Counted from the first letter of the stretch, positions 22,021-33,240 are shown. The stretch is 64,000 bases of DNA from Diploptera punctata (GCA_030220185.1 JASPKZ010001230.1:558001-622000), one strand, 5' to 3'. The notes: generated from the sequence alone by a model not told the origin. Translations and numbers: made by a program.

Positions 22021-23195
22021 TCCTATGACTATTTAACTCATGCCCCAAATGGGAGTCAATGACCAATCACGTTTCAATGATTTCTGTTTTACAACCAATC
22101 AGAGTCGTGTTTCACCAAATATTTATCAGTGTTATAATTACCATATTAAAGAAAGCTCCTCCTTACAATATTGCGTTCCTTTAGCAATAAATAGTATGAT
22201 CTGGTTGCAGTGATAAACAAAAGAAGCAGTAGAAGCGTACCTATTTTTTTTTTTTTATTATAAGAGTCTTCATATGACAGCATGCTCCACTACAGTTTTC
22301 TGCAGTACTACATGCTTTGGTTTAGCAATATTAAAATATCTCTATCATTTTATGTGTGTTGATGTTCCTGACTATGCATTTATAGTGTTATTTACTAGTT
22401 CTAATGTGTGAAAATATTTTTCTATTTTCGATTCCTTAAAATATAATTTTGAGTTATTGTGACGCTAAATTGTTCTATTTCGTTGTGGTTGTTATTTGCA
22501 TTTCAAACAATGCTCTCTGTTAATTATACTTAAGCAAGTTATGGTTCCTCTTGGCACTAACAAGTTATGATTAATATTTACAGTTGCTTGATATTGTTCC
22601 TATTAGCACTTACTTAACCCTTAAATTGGCGAAACAATACTTTCTAGTGCCCGTCATTCAAGTGTTTCGGACCGCAAAGAAAATAAAATCATGTAAAAGT
22701 AAGTTATTACTGTATTTTTAACGTAATTTGACACAATCTTAGGTAATGTATGATAATTTGTTTTATTTTTACTGTTTAATAAACTATAACAAATAAATTA
22801 AATCAATGTTTCTTATAAGATACATTGTAAGTTAAGGGTTAAATTAGTGCATTCTTCATTACTATTCCTAACAAAATATGGTTCCTGTTTACATTTAAAT
22901 TGACTAATCCTATCAAGCTATAATCTATATTTACACGCTAAGTTAATATTCTATCCATTACTAATCTAAGAAGATATAGCTCCTATTTACACTTAAGTTA
23001 CGGACTAATTCTAACATTTTATGAGTAATCTACTATTGAAAAATATTTTACTGTCCTTACAAGTTCTAAAAAATTAGGCTATTAGGTTCCTATTTACACT
23101 TATAGCACTGACTAATCCTAACAAGTCATGATCAATATTTACACTTCCTTAAAATAATGTTCTTATCCTAACACTTATTATCTAGTTCTATCACT

Positions 23196-25244
23196 TTATG
23201 ATTTACAGTTCCTTAAAGTATACTGTCCAAGTAATGTTCTATTGTAATTTTTTAAGTCTATGCTATTTGCGAATTTGGTGAATTGTTTAGTATACTTAAA
23301 AGCTAATTTACTCTTATTTATGGGCCACCTTTCACTACCTCTATTTACAAAATTTATAAGAGTTTGTCTTTCGTTTTTAAATTCTATACAGTTATATATG
23401 ACATGGTCCACTGTCTGCTCACCAGCACCGCATGCACACATTGCACTGTCCTTTATCTTGAAGCGATGGAAGTAGGCGTTTATATTCCCGTGTCCGGTCA
23501 CCAGCGTTGTGAAATTGGGAGATATCTGGATTCTTGTCTGTAGTCTGTCGCTGACTTTCGGGAAGAACGATTTCGTCAAATTCCCATTGGTGGTTGATTG
23601 CCATTCCCTTTCCCATTTTTCTTCACTAATGGTTGTCAGGTGTTTCTTCACAGCACTTACTGGAATCCTGTCGTAACTCGTTTGTAGGCCGCCGTCGCAC
23701 GCTGCTTGCTTCGCTAGGCGATCCGCTATCTCGTTGCCGTAGATTCCAGCATGTGCCTTGACCCAGCTGAATTCCACTGTCCAATTGTCGCCTTCTAGAG
23801 ATTTCAGCTTATTCCTAATTTCTTCAATTAAATTGTTGCGATTATTTCTGTTCCTTAGGGAGTCTAACGTGATCTTGCTGTCAGTGTAGATTGCCACATT
23901 ACGTTCGTCAATCGGTATTTCGCTGGTGTTAAGTCCTTTTAAGGTGTCTAGTGCTTTCATGATGGCAAGTTGCTCAGCCTGGTTATTTGAACATTCTTCG
24001 TACAACTTAAATTTCAGCTGGTTTGTTAATACATGTTTTTTGAATATAACTATTCCCGATCCAACTCCATCATTGCTTCTGCTTCCATCTGTGTATATTT
24101 CATAAGTGTATTCTTTGTTTTCTCTTGTATCCTGGATTTTTATGAATTTTGCCGGATGTGTCCAGTTTTTGTAACTAACTGTCTGATCAACGTTAAGAGT
24201 TTCGTATTTGGAACTTCCTCTTATTTGGTGAATAGCCGAAATTTCTTGTATTTTTAGATGTATAGGTGTTAATCCCGTCAGAATGCAGAGAGCTTCGTAG
24301 GATGCAGTGCGATATGCCTTTGCCATTCGTATGCTGATCAATCTCTGTACCTGTTTAAACTTTCGGATATTATATTTCTTGTCCAGTGCACTTATCCATA
24401 CTGGTGCCGCGTACGATAACAGTGGCAGAATTGCACCGTTATAAATTGTGCACAGGGCTTTGTCACTTAAACCCCAGCTTATTTTTGCTGTCTTCGAGAG
24501 AGCATTAATAAGTTTTTTGCATCTCTCTGCTACATATTCGATATGCTGGTTGAACGTAAATCTCTTGTCGATTATTATGCCAAGATATTTAATCTGGTCG
24601 ACCTGTTCTAACTGCTTATTATTTAGAAATATATGTATTTGTTTGTTTTCCCTTCGTTTTCTTCTTGTTATTAGAATGGTTTTTGATTTGCATTCATTGA
24701 ATTTGGATTTATTGTCGTGGGCCCAGGATGTGATCTTTCTCATTTCAATATTTGCATAATTCTCAGCTTCGAGAACTGATTTTCCCTTTGTTATTACTAT
24801 CAGGTCGTCTGCAAATGCTATTACTTTAGTATGTTCGGTGTAATCTAATCGAAGTATGGAGTTGTACTGGATGTTCCAGAACCCCGGACCGCAGCAAGAT
24901 CCTTGTGGGCAGCCTCTCGTTACATTTTTGTCTACTTTAGCATTGTTTACTGCTAATGTAGCTGTTCTTTGGTTAAAATAATTGTTTGCAAGATTATACA
25001 AGTTCCTTGGGCACTGGAATTCCCGCAGAGCTTTCATGATCCCCGGCCACCAGGCCGAGTCAAAAGCTCCTTGGATATCCAAGCTTACTAGCACCAAATA
25101 CATATTTTCTTTTAGATTTTCCTCGATGTATTCTTTTAGTGTCATCGCTGCGTCCACCGTGCTAGTTTGAGGAGTGAAACCGAACTGTTTGTCTGACATT
25201 AGGTCTTTTGAGTTGGCATGATACATAATTCTGTTTATTAACAA
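23196..25244 (-). CDS. LINE RT core, RNase H and zinc knuckle
   Basis: 682 codons. The RT palm is recognisable by VLVSLDIQGAFDSAWW, GCPQGSCCGPGFWNI and VIAFADDLIVITKG (FADD catalytic pair). The RNase H domain follows (YEIYTDGSRS, EQLAIMKAL, VAIYTDSKI, WVKAHAGIYGNEIADRLAKQ), with its acidic residues visible in each block. A CACGAGEQTVDHVIYNC knuckle is close to the C-terminus. RNase H would remove template RNA during insertion. A frame break between 25244 and 25314 separates it from the N-terminal RT part. Confidence 0.9.
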   Translation of the reverse strand: MLINRIMYHANSKDLMSDKQFGFTPQTSTVDAAMTLKEYIEENLKENMYLVLVSLDIQGAFDSAWWPGIMKALREFQCPRNLYNLANNYFNQRTATLAVNNAKVDKNVTRGCPQGSCCGPGFWNIQYNSILRLDYTEHTKVIAFADDLIVITKGKSVLEAENYANIEMRKITSWAHDNKSKFNECKSKTILITRRKRRENKQIHIFLNNKQLEQVDQIKYLGIIIDKRFTFNQHIEYVAERCKKLINALSKTAKISWGLSDKALCTIYNGAILPLLSYAAPVWISALDKKYNIRKFKQVQRLISIRMAKAYRTASYEALCILTGLTPIHLKIQEISAIHQIRGSSKYETLNVDQTVSYKNWTHPAKFIKIQDTRENKEYTYEIYTDGSRSNDGVGSGIVIFKKHVLTNQLKFKLYEECSNNQAEQLAIMKALDTLKGLNTSEIPIDERNVAIYTDSKITLDSLRNRNNRNNLIEEIRNKLKSLEGDNWTVEFSWVKAHAGIYGNEIADRLAKQAACDGGLQTSYDRIPVSAVKKHLTTISEEKWEREWQSTTNGNLTKSFFPKVSDRLQTRIQISPNFTTLVTGHGNINAYFHRFKIKDSAMCACGAGEQTVDHVIYNCIEFKNERQTLINFVNRGSERWPINKSKLAFKYTKQFTKFANSIDLKNYNRTLLGQYTLRNCKS

Positions 25245-25313
25245 CTTCTCCAGTACTTTTCCTCCTGTGTTTAGGAGGCTTATTGGACGGAATTTAGTAA
25301 CCTCCTGGTAATA

Positions 25314-25793
25314 CTATTTTCCTGGCTTTATGATAGGAATTAATCTTGCTTTCTTCCACTGTTGGGGAAAATTACCTCTCCTGAGACAGTTATTGTATAT
25401 CGCTGTTACAAAGCTTGGTAGGATGTTCATAACTTGAAGTAAAATTCTGCTCGTAAATCCGTCTTCTCCTGGGGATTTATTTGGGTCCATATTTTCTAAA
25501 ATGTGTGCTATTTCTTGTTGGGTAAAATCGGAATCATCTTCAGTTTCCACGGGACGTTTATTATCTTCTCTGACTAGCTTGTGGTAGTTGTTGTCCGCTG
25601 TCTCGTCATCGTCTGGTGCAAAATGATCTATCATATGCTGCAGTGTTTCTTGTAGGTCGGACGTATGAGAGCCGTCTGCTTTCTTTAGAGTAGTTAAAGG
25701 TGTTGCGTTTCTGGCTTTTCCAGACACTATGCGGTAGACTGCGTTCCATGGGTTGTTTGACGGAGTCAAACTACAGTAGTTTTTCCAAGACAT
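25314..25793 (-). pseudogene. LINE ORF2 segment: linker and RT fingers
   Basis: 159 codons reading WNAVYRIVSGKARNATPL and ILENMDPNKSPGEDGFTSRI, the conserved segment before the RT catalytic core, ending LIPIIKPGK. It is part of the same ORF2 and is separated from the RT core by a frameshift or stop near 25300. Confidence 0.85.
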
Positions 25794-26111
25794 AATTTTT
25801 TCCTTTGTAATAGTTCTTTCATATTTTCTTTTGGCTTCTAATATTGATGCTTTCGTTGTTCTCTCAGCTCTTCGTTGTTTCTAGTTCTCTGATATCTCCT
25901 TCTTGTAGCATTCGCTCTTTTCCGCAATATGGTTAATTCTTCTGTCCACCATGGGAGAGATTTATTCCGGTGTGTAACTTTTGTGCTCTGTTTGATATTC
26001 TGAAGTGCCTACTGCATGCCGCTGTGTGAATGATATCTTCAAACTCCCTGACTAGTTTTTGTGAGTCCGGTTCTTCCCTAGCTATGCTGCTCAGCCCCCT
26101 TGTCCAGTTCT
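25794..26111 (-). pseudogene. LINE ORF2 linker with frame breaks
   Basis: Continues ORF2 between the endonuclease and RT segments. Pieces such as WWTEELTILRKNA-like sequence can be followed only by switching frames, so the region carries several disabling changes. Confidence 0.6.
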
Positions 26112-26972
26112 TCAACAGTGTCCATAATCGTTTTGTTTAGTAATCTTTCTGAAAACATTCTTATGTATGTCATTACTGAAGTTCTCAAGTCTGTTTTCTT
26201 TTACTATATATTTTATTCCTTGAAAATTGTTGGAAGTATTCGCGTTATTTTTAGATATGTTGAATGTAATAAATCGGTGATCAGAGCAACTCTCTTCTTC
26301 CTCACACTTCCACTCGCTCACCATGGTTACTAACCGGTCATTAGTTATGGTGAGGTCGTTATTGCTCTTTCCTGTTGCACTCTCGAAAGTTGTATATTCA
26401 CTAGATTCATTCATAACATACAGCCGCTTTGAACTCAGATATTCTTCTACTTTTCTGCCTCTAGTGTTGGTGATAGTATCATGCCACATTATTGACCTAG
26501 AATTACTGTCCACGCCTACTATTATTCCATCCTCCTTCCTCGTAACTTCTAGTATATGGTCCAGCTTAATGAAATCATCATTAATATCTGCTCTGATATC
26601 CATATACATACTAACTACATTGAATTTTAATTTATTGTATAAAATTTCCACAACTACGGCATCTTCGTCAGATATTTGGTTTATTAGTACAGCATCTATT
26701 TGTCTATTTGCTACGACAACGGCTGCCCTAATCCTATTTTCTCCTTTAGAAAAGGTCCTATACTTCCTGGAAATTCTAGCCACTTTGTTCTGGATAACAT
26801 ATGGTTCCTGAATGAAGATTATGTCAATATTGTGTGATTCTATCATATGCATGAGATTACTAGTAGCCGCCTTGGAATGTTTTAAATTTATTTGAAGGCA
26901 TTTAATGTGTGTTTTCCCTCTGAGCTTAATGGTTTGACTAGCATTGCAACTGTGATTGGTTGAACCTGCCAT
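26112..26972 (-). CDS. LINE apurinic-type endonuclease domain
   Basis: 286 codons starting at ATG 26972-26970. HIKCLQINLKHSKAATSNLM, NIDIIFIQEPYV (catalytic Glu), IIVGVDSNSRSIMWHD and SCSDHRFITFNI (catalytic His near the end) are the signature motifs of APE endonucleases in the R1/I group; the enzyme nicks target DNA to prime reverse transcription. The frame is open, but it is disconnected from the rest of ORF2 by a break at 26112. Confidence 0.88.
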   Translation of the reverse strand: MAGSTNHSCNASQTIKLRGKTHIKCLQINLKHSKAATSNLMHMIESHNIDIIFIQEPYVIQNKVARISRKYRTFSKGENRIRAAVVVANRQIDAVLINQISDEDAVVVEILYNKLKFNVVSMYMDIRADINDDFIKLDHILEVTRKEDGIIVGVDSNSRSIMWHDTITNTRGRKVEEYLSSKRLYVMNESSEYTTFESATGKSNNDLTITNDRLVTMVSEWKCEEEESCSDHRFITFNISKNNANTSNNFQGIKYIVKENRLENFSNDIHKNVFRKITKQNDYGHC

Positions 26973-27477
26973 TTTAATATTCAGTGTTTTGTTTATATTT
27001 CTTTAGCATTGCTAGCATGGAAGCGTACCTATCGTTTCTCATTTGTTTTGAAACATCGCCGTTTACATTAAATATATAAATATTTTAAAATAACTATAGT
27101 TAAATAATGATTTGTGAGTAAACAGCTTAATTTTGTTCGTTAAATAGTCCTGACAAATGCCACTCTTGATTTCCAAATTCTCTAGATAAATTCACTCCTC
27201 ACTTCGTGAGTCGTGAATTTATCGATAATTTGGAAATCACTCGTGGCATTACTTATGAAAATTTTAAAGACATTTCTACTATCACTCATTCGAGTTTCAT
27301 GGTGTCCCTTTCTCATTCTCCAAGACTAAATAATCCAGACAATATTAGGCCAACTATACAACTTATGGAGTTCCTCATTTTCAAACTTCCTCCATTTCCT
27401 TGTCTTATGGGACCGAGTATCCGTCTTGGGAGTCTATTTTCGAATACAACAATTATATCGCACCAACTACTTTCAGC

Positions 27478-27745
27478 GCTGTGGTCTTGTGGTCAGAGCT
27501 TTTTAGTACAGTTCATGAGGTCCTAGTTCGATTCCCGCTCAGACCACAGGATTTTTTATTAAAATAAATTACTTCTGTGGTCGACCATGATCTGGAATTT
27601 AGGTTAGGTTTAGGTTTAAGAACTCTACTGGTGCTTCGTTAACATTTATCATCCATCATATCGTCGGGGTAGCATAAATCCGTCTTCCAGGCGCCCCAAC
27701 CTTAGAAGTGGGTTACAATTAAAGTAATTCCAGAAGATAATTTTT
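27478..27745 (+). repeat. tRNA-derived SINE, family B
   Basis: Head GCTGTGGTCTTGTGGTCAGA.. with B box GTTCGATTCCC, then a GGTTTAGGTTTAAG linker and the tail GGCGCCCCAACC..AGTGGGTTACAA shared with 8757-9125. Confidence 0.7.
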
Positions 27746-28019
27746 AAAATGTCGTAAGATAACATGGTGATATTGGATAAAAAAGTAACTAGCGGTAAGA
27801 AATCCTATCATTAAGAGGCCTAAATTAAACTCTTTTAACTGATTACTTAATTTTCCTGTGGATAAATTGCTCTCCCTATTTGACGATTATTACCTATTTC
27901 TTTGTATAATACTGGATTATGAGTAACAAATGTAGACAACTATATAACTCAGGTATTTTTCGTCTGAATCGGTGGGTTCGCTATCTAAAACTGCTTATCC
28001 TGTGCCTCTACAGCCAGAT

Positions 28020-28500
28020 ACACTGACACTATCGAACCCGTAGGTTCATGGCAGTGCGTACATAAGCTCTCCATACATCCCTATCCTGAGCTAATGTTTT
28101 CCAATCATTCCCTGTATAATCTACTTCCTCAAATCATAGTTAATATTATTCTCCCACCTCATTCTCGGTCTAACAACTGGGCGCTTTCCCTCTGGTTTTC
28201 CTACAAGAAGATTCCATGCACGTCTTTCATTCTCCATTCGTGCCACATGGCCTGCCCATCGCAGTCTACGAGACTTAACTGTTGTTATATCTGGCTTCCT
28301 ATACAGACCATGTAGTTCACTGTTATGAAGTATTCTCCATTCACCTGTCTGTTCATCTCTCTTTGGTCCAAAAATTTTCCTAAGAACTTCTCAATCCTCA
28401 AATACTTGTAATCTCCTTTCTTCCCTTAAAGTAAGAGTCCATGTTTCGCATCCATATAATACAATTGGTATAGTTTCATATATTTTCAGTTAATTTACAC
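28020..28500 (-). repeat. RTE-like LINE 3' fragment before exon 2
   Basis: C-terminal ~155 codons of the RTE-like protein with several indels. It ends about 30 bp before the polypyrimidine tract of the exon 2 acceptor. Confidence 0.85.
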
Positions 28501-28530
28501 TTTGTATTAATATCTTTTTTTTTTTTTCAG

Positions 28531-28864
28531 ATGCTACTAAAATATGGTTCATTTGACATGATTCAAGAGATTGACAACCGACGCGTCAGACAATGTAATT
28601 GGGTTCGCTTTTTACTGGGAAATTATGTGAATTCAGTTGGATCAAGCACTGCGTCTTGTAATGCAGATGACTTTGAATTAGAACCTAATATGACTGCGAT
28701 ATTTGTGGAAGGACAACCAGTTTTTGAGATTACTAAATGCATCTTACCTCATACACTGATAGTTGTTCAATTCAATGATAAACATTCATCAGAACCTAGT
28801 AGAGTCTTGTTGACGTCACCGAAGAATGTACCTTGCTCTGTAACCGCCACAAATATGTCTCAAG
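28531..28864 (+). CDS. PRDM-like exon 2 (second half of PR domain)
   Basis: The acceptor is preceded by an unbroken T17CAG tract and the donor is CAAG|GTAAAT. It encodes residues 73-183 and leaves one nucleotide for the next exon. QCNWVRFLLG is the 'SNWMRFV' heart of a PR domain, and FVEGQPVFEITKCILPHTLI corresponds to the 'Q..I.Y...K.I.P..EL' end. The segment between them is longer than usual and the usual 'EQNL' and 'VWY' residues are not evident, so histone-methyl-transfer activity is doubtful. A mariner-like element begins only 70 bp past the donor. Confidence 0.8.
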
Positions 28865-28933
28865 GTAAATTTAAATGCAAAACTGTAAAATCTCTTGTTC
28901 AAGTAGTAATCACACTCTTGGACTACCATTATA

Positions 28934-29509
28934 CAGGGCTATTCAGAAAGAAGGAACAGACTTCAAAAAATGTATGTCTTCCAAACTACAAAAAATAGAA
29001 ACAATTCCAACGTTCCTGGAAAGAGAAAAGTTCAAATTTCACTATTTTATGCATTCAATATAAGCACCATGTGTTACACGACAAATATCAAAACGGTGCT
29101 CATTTAATGCCACACACGAATCAGCTGGTCTCTAGTTATCGGATTCACAACTTCAACAATTTGATGTCGCAGATTTTCAAGAGTGTCAGGCATAGGGAGG
29201 ATAAAAACACGGTCTTTTACGTAACCCAGCAGATAAAAATCACACGGCGTTAGGTCTGGTGACCTGGGAGGTCACAGGCGATGAAGTTGCATGATTTTGT
29301 TTTTATTGCAGTTCAAAATATTTAAATAACTGGCAGGAGAAAATATTAAATTGTGTTATTATTATACATGACAAGCAACATTGACAATGCGGCCGTGATT
29401 GGAACTTCAAACTTTTCTCTTCCCAGGAACGTTGGAATTGTGTTCCTATTTTTTGTAGTTTTGAAGAAATAAACGTTTGGAGTCTGATCCTTCTTTCTGA
29501 ATAGCCCTG
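28934..29509 (-). mobile_element. Defective mariner-type element (CAGGGCTATTCAGAAAG ends)
   Basis: Ends CAGGGCTATTCAGAAAGAAG and the near-perfect complement, ~100-bp inverted repeats, inserted at TA. Minus-strand remnants of the transposase C-terminus (RSPDLTPCDFYL.., MPDTLENLRH) are readable. It shows the ancestral, SINE-free state of the element at 15754. Confidence 0.8.
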
Positions 29510-29893
29510 CATATCGTTTAAAATATATGTGTTGCATTTAATTTATATTTTTAAATAATTTACATTTATCTTTCAAAAAAATAATTAAAGTAACTAACTC
29601 TGAAGTCACTAATGACAGTCTACTGGAAAATTGAGTACCATTATATATCGTTTGGGAGCTACCACACCTACAATTCCCTAGTAAAGCTGCAAGCATAGCA
29701 TGAAAATGCTATGATTGCAGTGAAGGACCTACCTTCGGGCAGTATTACTATGGATGGATATATCGTTTAAAATATTTGTGTTGCATTTAATTTAGGTTTT
29801 AAAATAATTTAGTATTAATCTTTCAAAAAATAATTAAAATAACTAACCCTGAAGTGAGTGATGTCAGTCTACTGGACAATTGATTCTATATTA
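29510..29893. repeat. Direct duplication around a SINE 3' fragment
   Basis: Segments 29513-29645 and 29759-29893 are direct copies (ATATCGTTTAAAATAT..GTGTTGCATTTAATTTA..CAGTCTACTGGA). Between them lies 29657-29758, the family A SINE 3' end (GGGAGCTACCACACC..GGATGGAT). The SINE piece is bordered by ATATATCGTTT on both sides. Confidence 0.75.
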
Positions 29894-29894
29894 C

Positions 29895-30345
29895 AGATAA
29901 AAAATTAGGTAATCACGTAGTATTTTATTTTATTTTATTTTATATCTCGCCCTTAAATTACTAGCATCGCAATTCAAATATGAGAGCGAAAGCTTGGCCA
30001 ATTCGACCTGCCAAAATCTTTCATTGCATCGACAGCAATAACAATAGTTCTCATTTCTGTCTTTAGTAACTATAAACAAGGACCTAAAATATTACATGAT
30101 ATAATCAATTAATTTGGTGTTTACTTGATGAAAATCCATTATATTCAGTGACAGAGCTTCTGCTCTCACATCCACGTGTGTCAATTACAGAGGTGCACAA
30201 TCATCTAGATCTAATGCATGTAAAAGAACCTCAAGCCTGAAAAGTGGTCTCTGCGCAAAATTATTGGTTTATATGCCCATTTTGAAATGTGACGCTAATG
30301 ATTTGATATATTAAAAGAGTGTCGTTAGATAGAATACTACTAACA
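29895..30345. other. No gene; (TTTTA)n and a short SINE scrap
   Basis: A short (ATTTT)n tract near 29920 and a 60-bp scrap (CACATCCACGTGTGTCAATTA) of SINE family D near 30168 are all that could be recognised. Confidence 0.4.
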
Positions 30346-30349
30346 CCAA

Positions 30350-30610
30350 CTAATTCCAACCTCATCACCCCTTTGCCTTTCTACTCGCTTCCATTTACTA
30401 GCTTCCTATCATAACTTAAAGTCATGATCGAGAGACAACTTAATTCTAGCTAAATCTCTAGATCGAATATGTCATCCTATCTTGTTTCAGTTACTCGACT
30501 CTGGAATCCCCTCCTCTCTTAAATCAAGCATACCCGACTCAAAAACAGGTCTTACTGAATATTTCTTTAGACAAAATAATATATTACCAAGTTTTAGGTA
30601 TACTTTTATT
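30350..30610 (+). pseudogene. LINE ORF2 C-terminal tail remnant
   Basis: The reading ..TRLWNPLLS..K.S..DSKTGLTEYFF resembles the 'RxWNSLP..I..S.SL..FK..' tail of Jockey/CR1-type LINE proteins. No RT domain is preserved. Confidence 0.5.
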
Positions 30611-31339
30611 ATTCTATTATATTTGCGGTTTCATTAATCAAACCAATAATTTAATCAAGTTATAGGTTATCATTATTATTATTTGTAGTAGTAGTAGAAA
30701 AGATACTTTGGAATATTTTATTATACTATCCTTGTCATTGTGCAAGTATATTACCCATTACACTGAGCAACAAAAAATAAACTTTTTTTTTGTCTCAGAA
30801 AAAAAAAATATGTGATTCTGATAGTATTTCTTCTCCTCAATTCAAATATGATATCGGTTTTTCTCCATCACGTAAGGTTTCCGAGAGACAGGCGTTTATA
30901 ATTTCAAACACTTTAATATTTTCTACACTCGTAACTACACAATATTCGAACATTCGGGCTCACCTAGAAAGTATGAAATGACGATTTTCTGCTGTATTTC
31001 GCCTGTGGAGCATCTCTCTTGATGGTCCAACAATAATCGGCCAGCATATTAGGATTCTATTTGCCTTGATATATCTTTTCCATAGCTGAAATAATTTGAG
31101 TTAGCTCATTTGGTTTTATTTTACAATGGACAAAAAAACGTTTATTATAAAATAATTATTTAAATACATTAATTGAAATTGAAATAAAAAAACTGTGGGT
31201 GATGGAGAAATTCCGAATACATATTTGAAAACACGATAAAAAAAACTGCATTAAATACAACTATTGGTACTCATGAGACAAAAATCATGTTGACCAGTGT
31301 AATTTATTGTACTCATAATAAATTCGCATATAATAATTC

Positions 31340-31600
31340 AAATCAACATTAGTCTTCTTCTTGCAATGATTAAACCTTTTTGGTTCGTTCCGGCTCCAAG
31401 TATTATAGCTGCTGTGTCCATCTCTTTCGTGGTCATCCCCGATCTCTTTTTTCTCGTCTTGGTTGATAGTTCAGACTTTTCCTAGGTACCTGATGGTATC
31501 CATTCTGCAGACATGTTCACACCATTTTCTCCTATACTTTTCTATTTTATCTGTCAAACTGAATATTTGTAGTTCTTTACGGATATCTTCACTCAGCATT
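31340..31600 (-). pseudogene. LINE RT fragment
   Basis: Minus-strand pieces YRRKWCEHVCRMDTIRYLGK.. correspond to the 'RWxEHVxRMxxxRxxK' region that follows RT in several insect LINEs. It is short and has stops. Confidence 0.45.
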
Positions 31601-31627
31601 AATAATAGCCCTACTCGTATTACTGCG

Positions 31628-32015
31628 CACCACCGTGTTCTCGGAGTAATGTCGTTGCCTTGTATCCAGCAAGCCCAGGTTCAATCTCCGGTCGGGAAAA
31701 CTTTCTATGGTAAGGATTTTTCCTCGCCTGTGAGGAAAATCTTGATAAACTTTAGAGTCCAAATAATCCCCAAACACAATTTAGTCATCATATTCGCCTT
31801 TTTTCATATGAATGTATGAGATTTAGATGTATCCTCTCTTAAATGTTCGTGCTGTCTTGGAGGTGGCCCCGAAATTGTGCTGATCCCACATTCGAAGAGT
31901 CTCTGCGTATATTTGAATAGTCAGAAAAGCATGTAAGCAATGTGATCCAAAATTGAAATAGCCTCTTCCGTCACGTAGTGTCACTGTAAGGCCCAGGTGG
32001 CAAGGGCAACGTGAA
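31628..32015 (+). repeat. Long tRNA-derived SINE, family C
   Basis: Head with B box GGTTCAATCTCC, body TTTTTCCTCGCCTGTGAG, distal TGTCTTGGAGGTGGCCC, and 3' end GTGATCCAAAATTGAAATAG..GGCCCAGGTGGCAAGGGCAA. It is the most complete copy of this ~390-bp family here. Confidence 0.7.
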
Positions 32016-32344
32016 AATTCTAAAAGAGAGAGAAAAACAAAACAATAATATTCAAATAATTAATTACGTACATAGTGTTCTGCTCAAGAGCAGGTTTTTC
32101 ACTGCAAACTCAGCATTCTCCAATCTTTCCTTGACTCAGCTTTCCTGTTTGTATCCACATACAAACCATTTATTTAAATATTGTCTATCATCTCATGTCT
32201 TTTTCTGCATCTAAGTTTCTTTCCGTTGACCATTCCTTCTAGGACATCCGTCAGCAAGCACTTTCTTCTTAGCCAGTGACCAATCAAATTTCTTTTCGTC
32301 TTCTTTATGAGTTCCAGCATTTATTGTGGAAAGATTAATCATGC

Positions 32345-32402
32345 CATGTTCGCAGCTCTACTAGGGATATTAGGTGCGGTAGCTTCCTGTTTCTTTCCAC
32401 AC
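32345..32402 (-). repeat. Family A SINE 3' scrap
   Basis: Short minus-strand match to the GGGAAGCTACCACACC..AGTAGAGCTGCGAAC end. Confidence 0.55.
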
Positions 32403-32695
32403 ACACTCTCTCTTTTGCATCTTAAAATCTTATAAAAGATCTTAAGAAGGTCCCGACGGGCCACAACTTGGGGGTGAGGAGAGTGGATTTGGCTAAGTTA
32501 GACCCTCCGGACTTCAGCGAAATTCACCCCAGAGGTTAAATATCAGTTCCATCAGGGTTTTTGACCAGATCAAAGATCCAGAAATCAATAATTAATCAAT
32601 TCTACAAAATTCTAATCAAGTACTTGTAAACTAAAGAAAAACTGAAAATATTAAAGTACTTTATCATTCATAATAACATGTAAACTTTATTTTAG

Positions 32696-32878
32696 ATAGC
32701 CCTCTGGATTTATCAAAGTCGCTATTGGAGTCGTCAAGAACACCATTATATTCACAGAGCGACACTTCCACCAGCAACCGAGTGCGCCTCTCTCATAGGT
32801 CGTTACTGCCATGTGAAGTGTGTGGTAAAGTTTTTGATCGTCCATCTTTACTCAAGAGGCACATGAGGACACATACAG
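32696..32878 (+). CDS. PRDM-like exon 3 (linker and zinc finger 1)
   Basis: Acceptor TTTTAG|AT and donor ACAG|GTAACA. The first two bases complete the Asp codon started by exon 2, and one G is passed on. It encodes a Ser-rich linker, then finger 1, LPCEVCGKVFDRPSLLKRHM..H (C-x2-C-x12-H-x3-H, about residues 221-243) with the start of a THTG linker. C2H2 fingers bind DNA. Confidence 0.9.
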
Positions 32879-33147
32879 GTAACACAATGCTTTCTGATTT
32901 ATTTATCAATACACGTATTTTTGCATAATAATGCATTAAAAGTGCACATGACCCTCAGAAACAAATAGAGTGATGGAAATAGTGGTCTGTCAATCAAAAT
33001 CACATATATTTACTAAACTATTTATCTTTAGGATTCTCTTTGCATAAAATAATATAACTTACGCGGAATGATTGTCAGTAAACACTATAATAACTAGGGC
33101 TCGGAAGTTGAGGATTTTTTTTTTTGTTCTGAAGACGAGGTCCACAC

Positions 33148-33158
33148 ACGCACGCACG

Positions 33159-33240
<82 letters not shown>
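33148..33240. repeat. (CGCA)n(CA)n(TA)n compound microsatellite, left half
   Basis: A compound run ending in (TA)n. The mariner at 33241-37345 inserted into the TA part, so the right half reappears at 37346-37440. Confidence 0.9.

Larger units (their letters stand above)
22245..27019 (-). mobile_element. R1/I-group LINE with 13-bp target duplication
   Basis: A 4.78-kb minus-strand insertion flanked by a perfect GAAGCGTACCTAT (22232-22244 and 27020-27032), with the poly-A tail reading as poly-T at 22245. Domain order on the minus strand is APE-type endonuclease, RT, RNase H, then a CCHC-like knuckle. The 5' end lies only ~47 bp upstream of the endonuclease ORF start, with a short frame (..MLKKYKQNTEY) closing just before that ATG; this looks like truncation inside the end of ORF1. 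The 3' UTR (22270-23190) contains degenerate repeated AATATTTACACTTCCTTA-like phrases. Confidence 0.9.
22026..27257 (+). mobile_element. Helentron-like element split by a LINE
   Basis: Left part 22026-22244 starts TGACTATTTAACTCATGCC; right part from 27020 ends GGCATTACTTATG with the complete double hairpin (TTCACTCCTCACTTCGTGAG). Removing the LINE and one copy of the 13-bp duplication restores a ~455-bp element that lacks the middle segment present in the 33829 copy. It therefore dates the LINE as the younger insertion. Confidence 0.7.
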
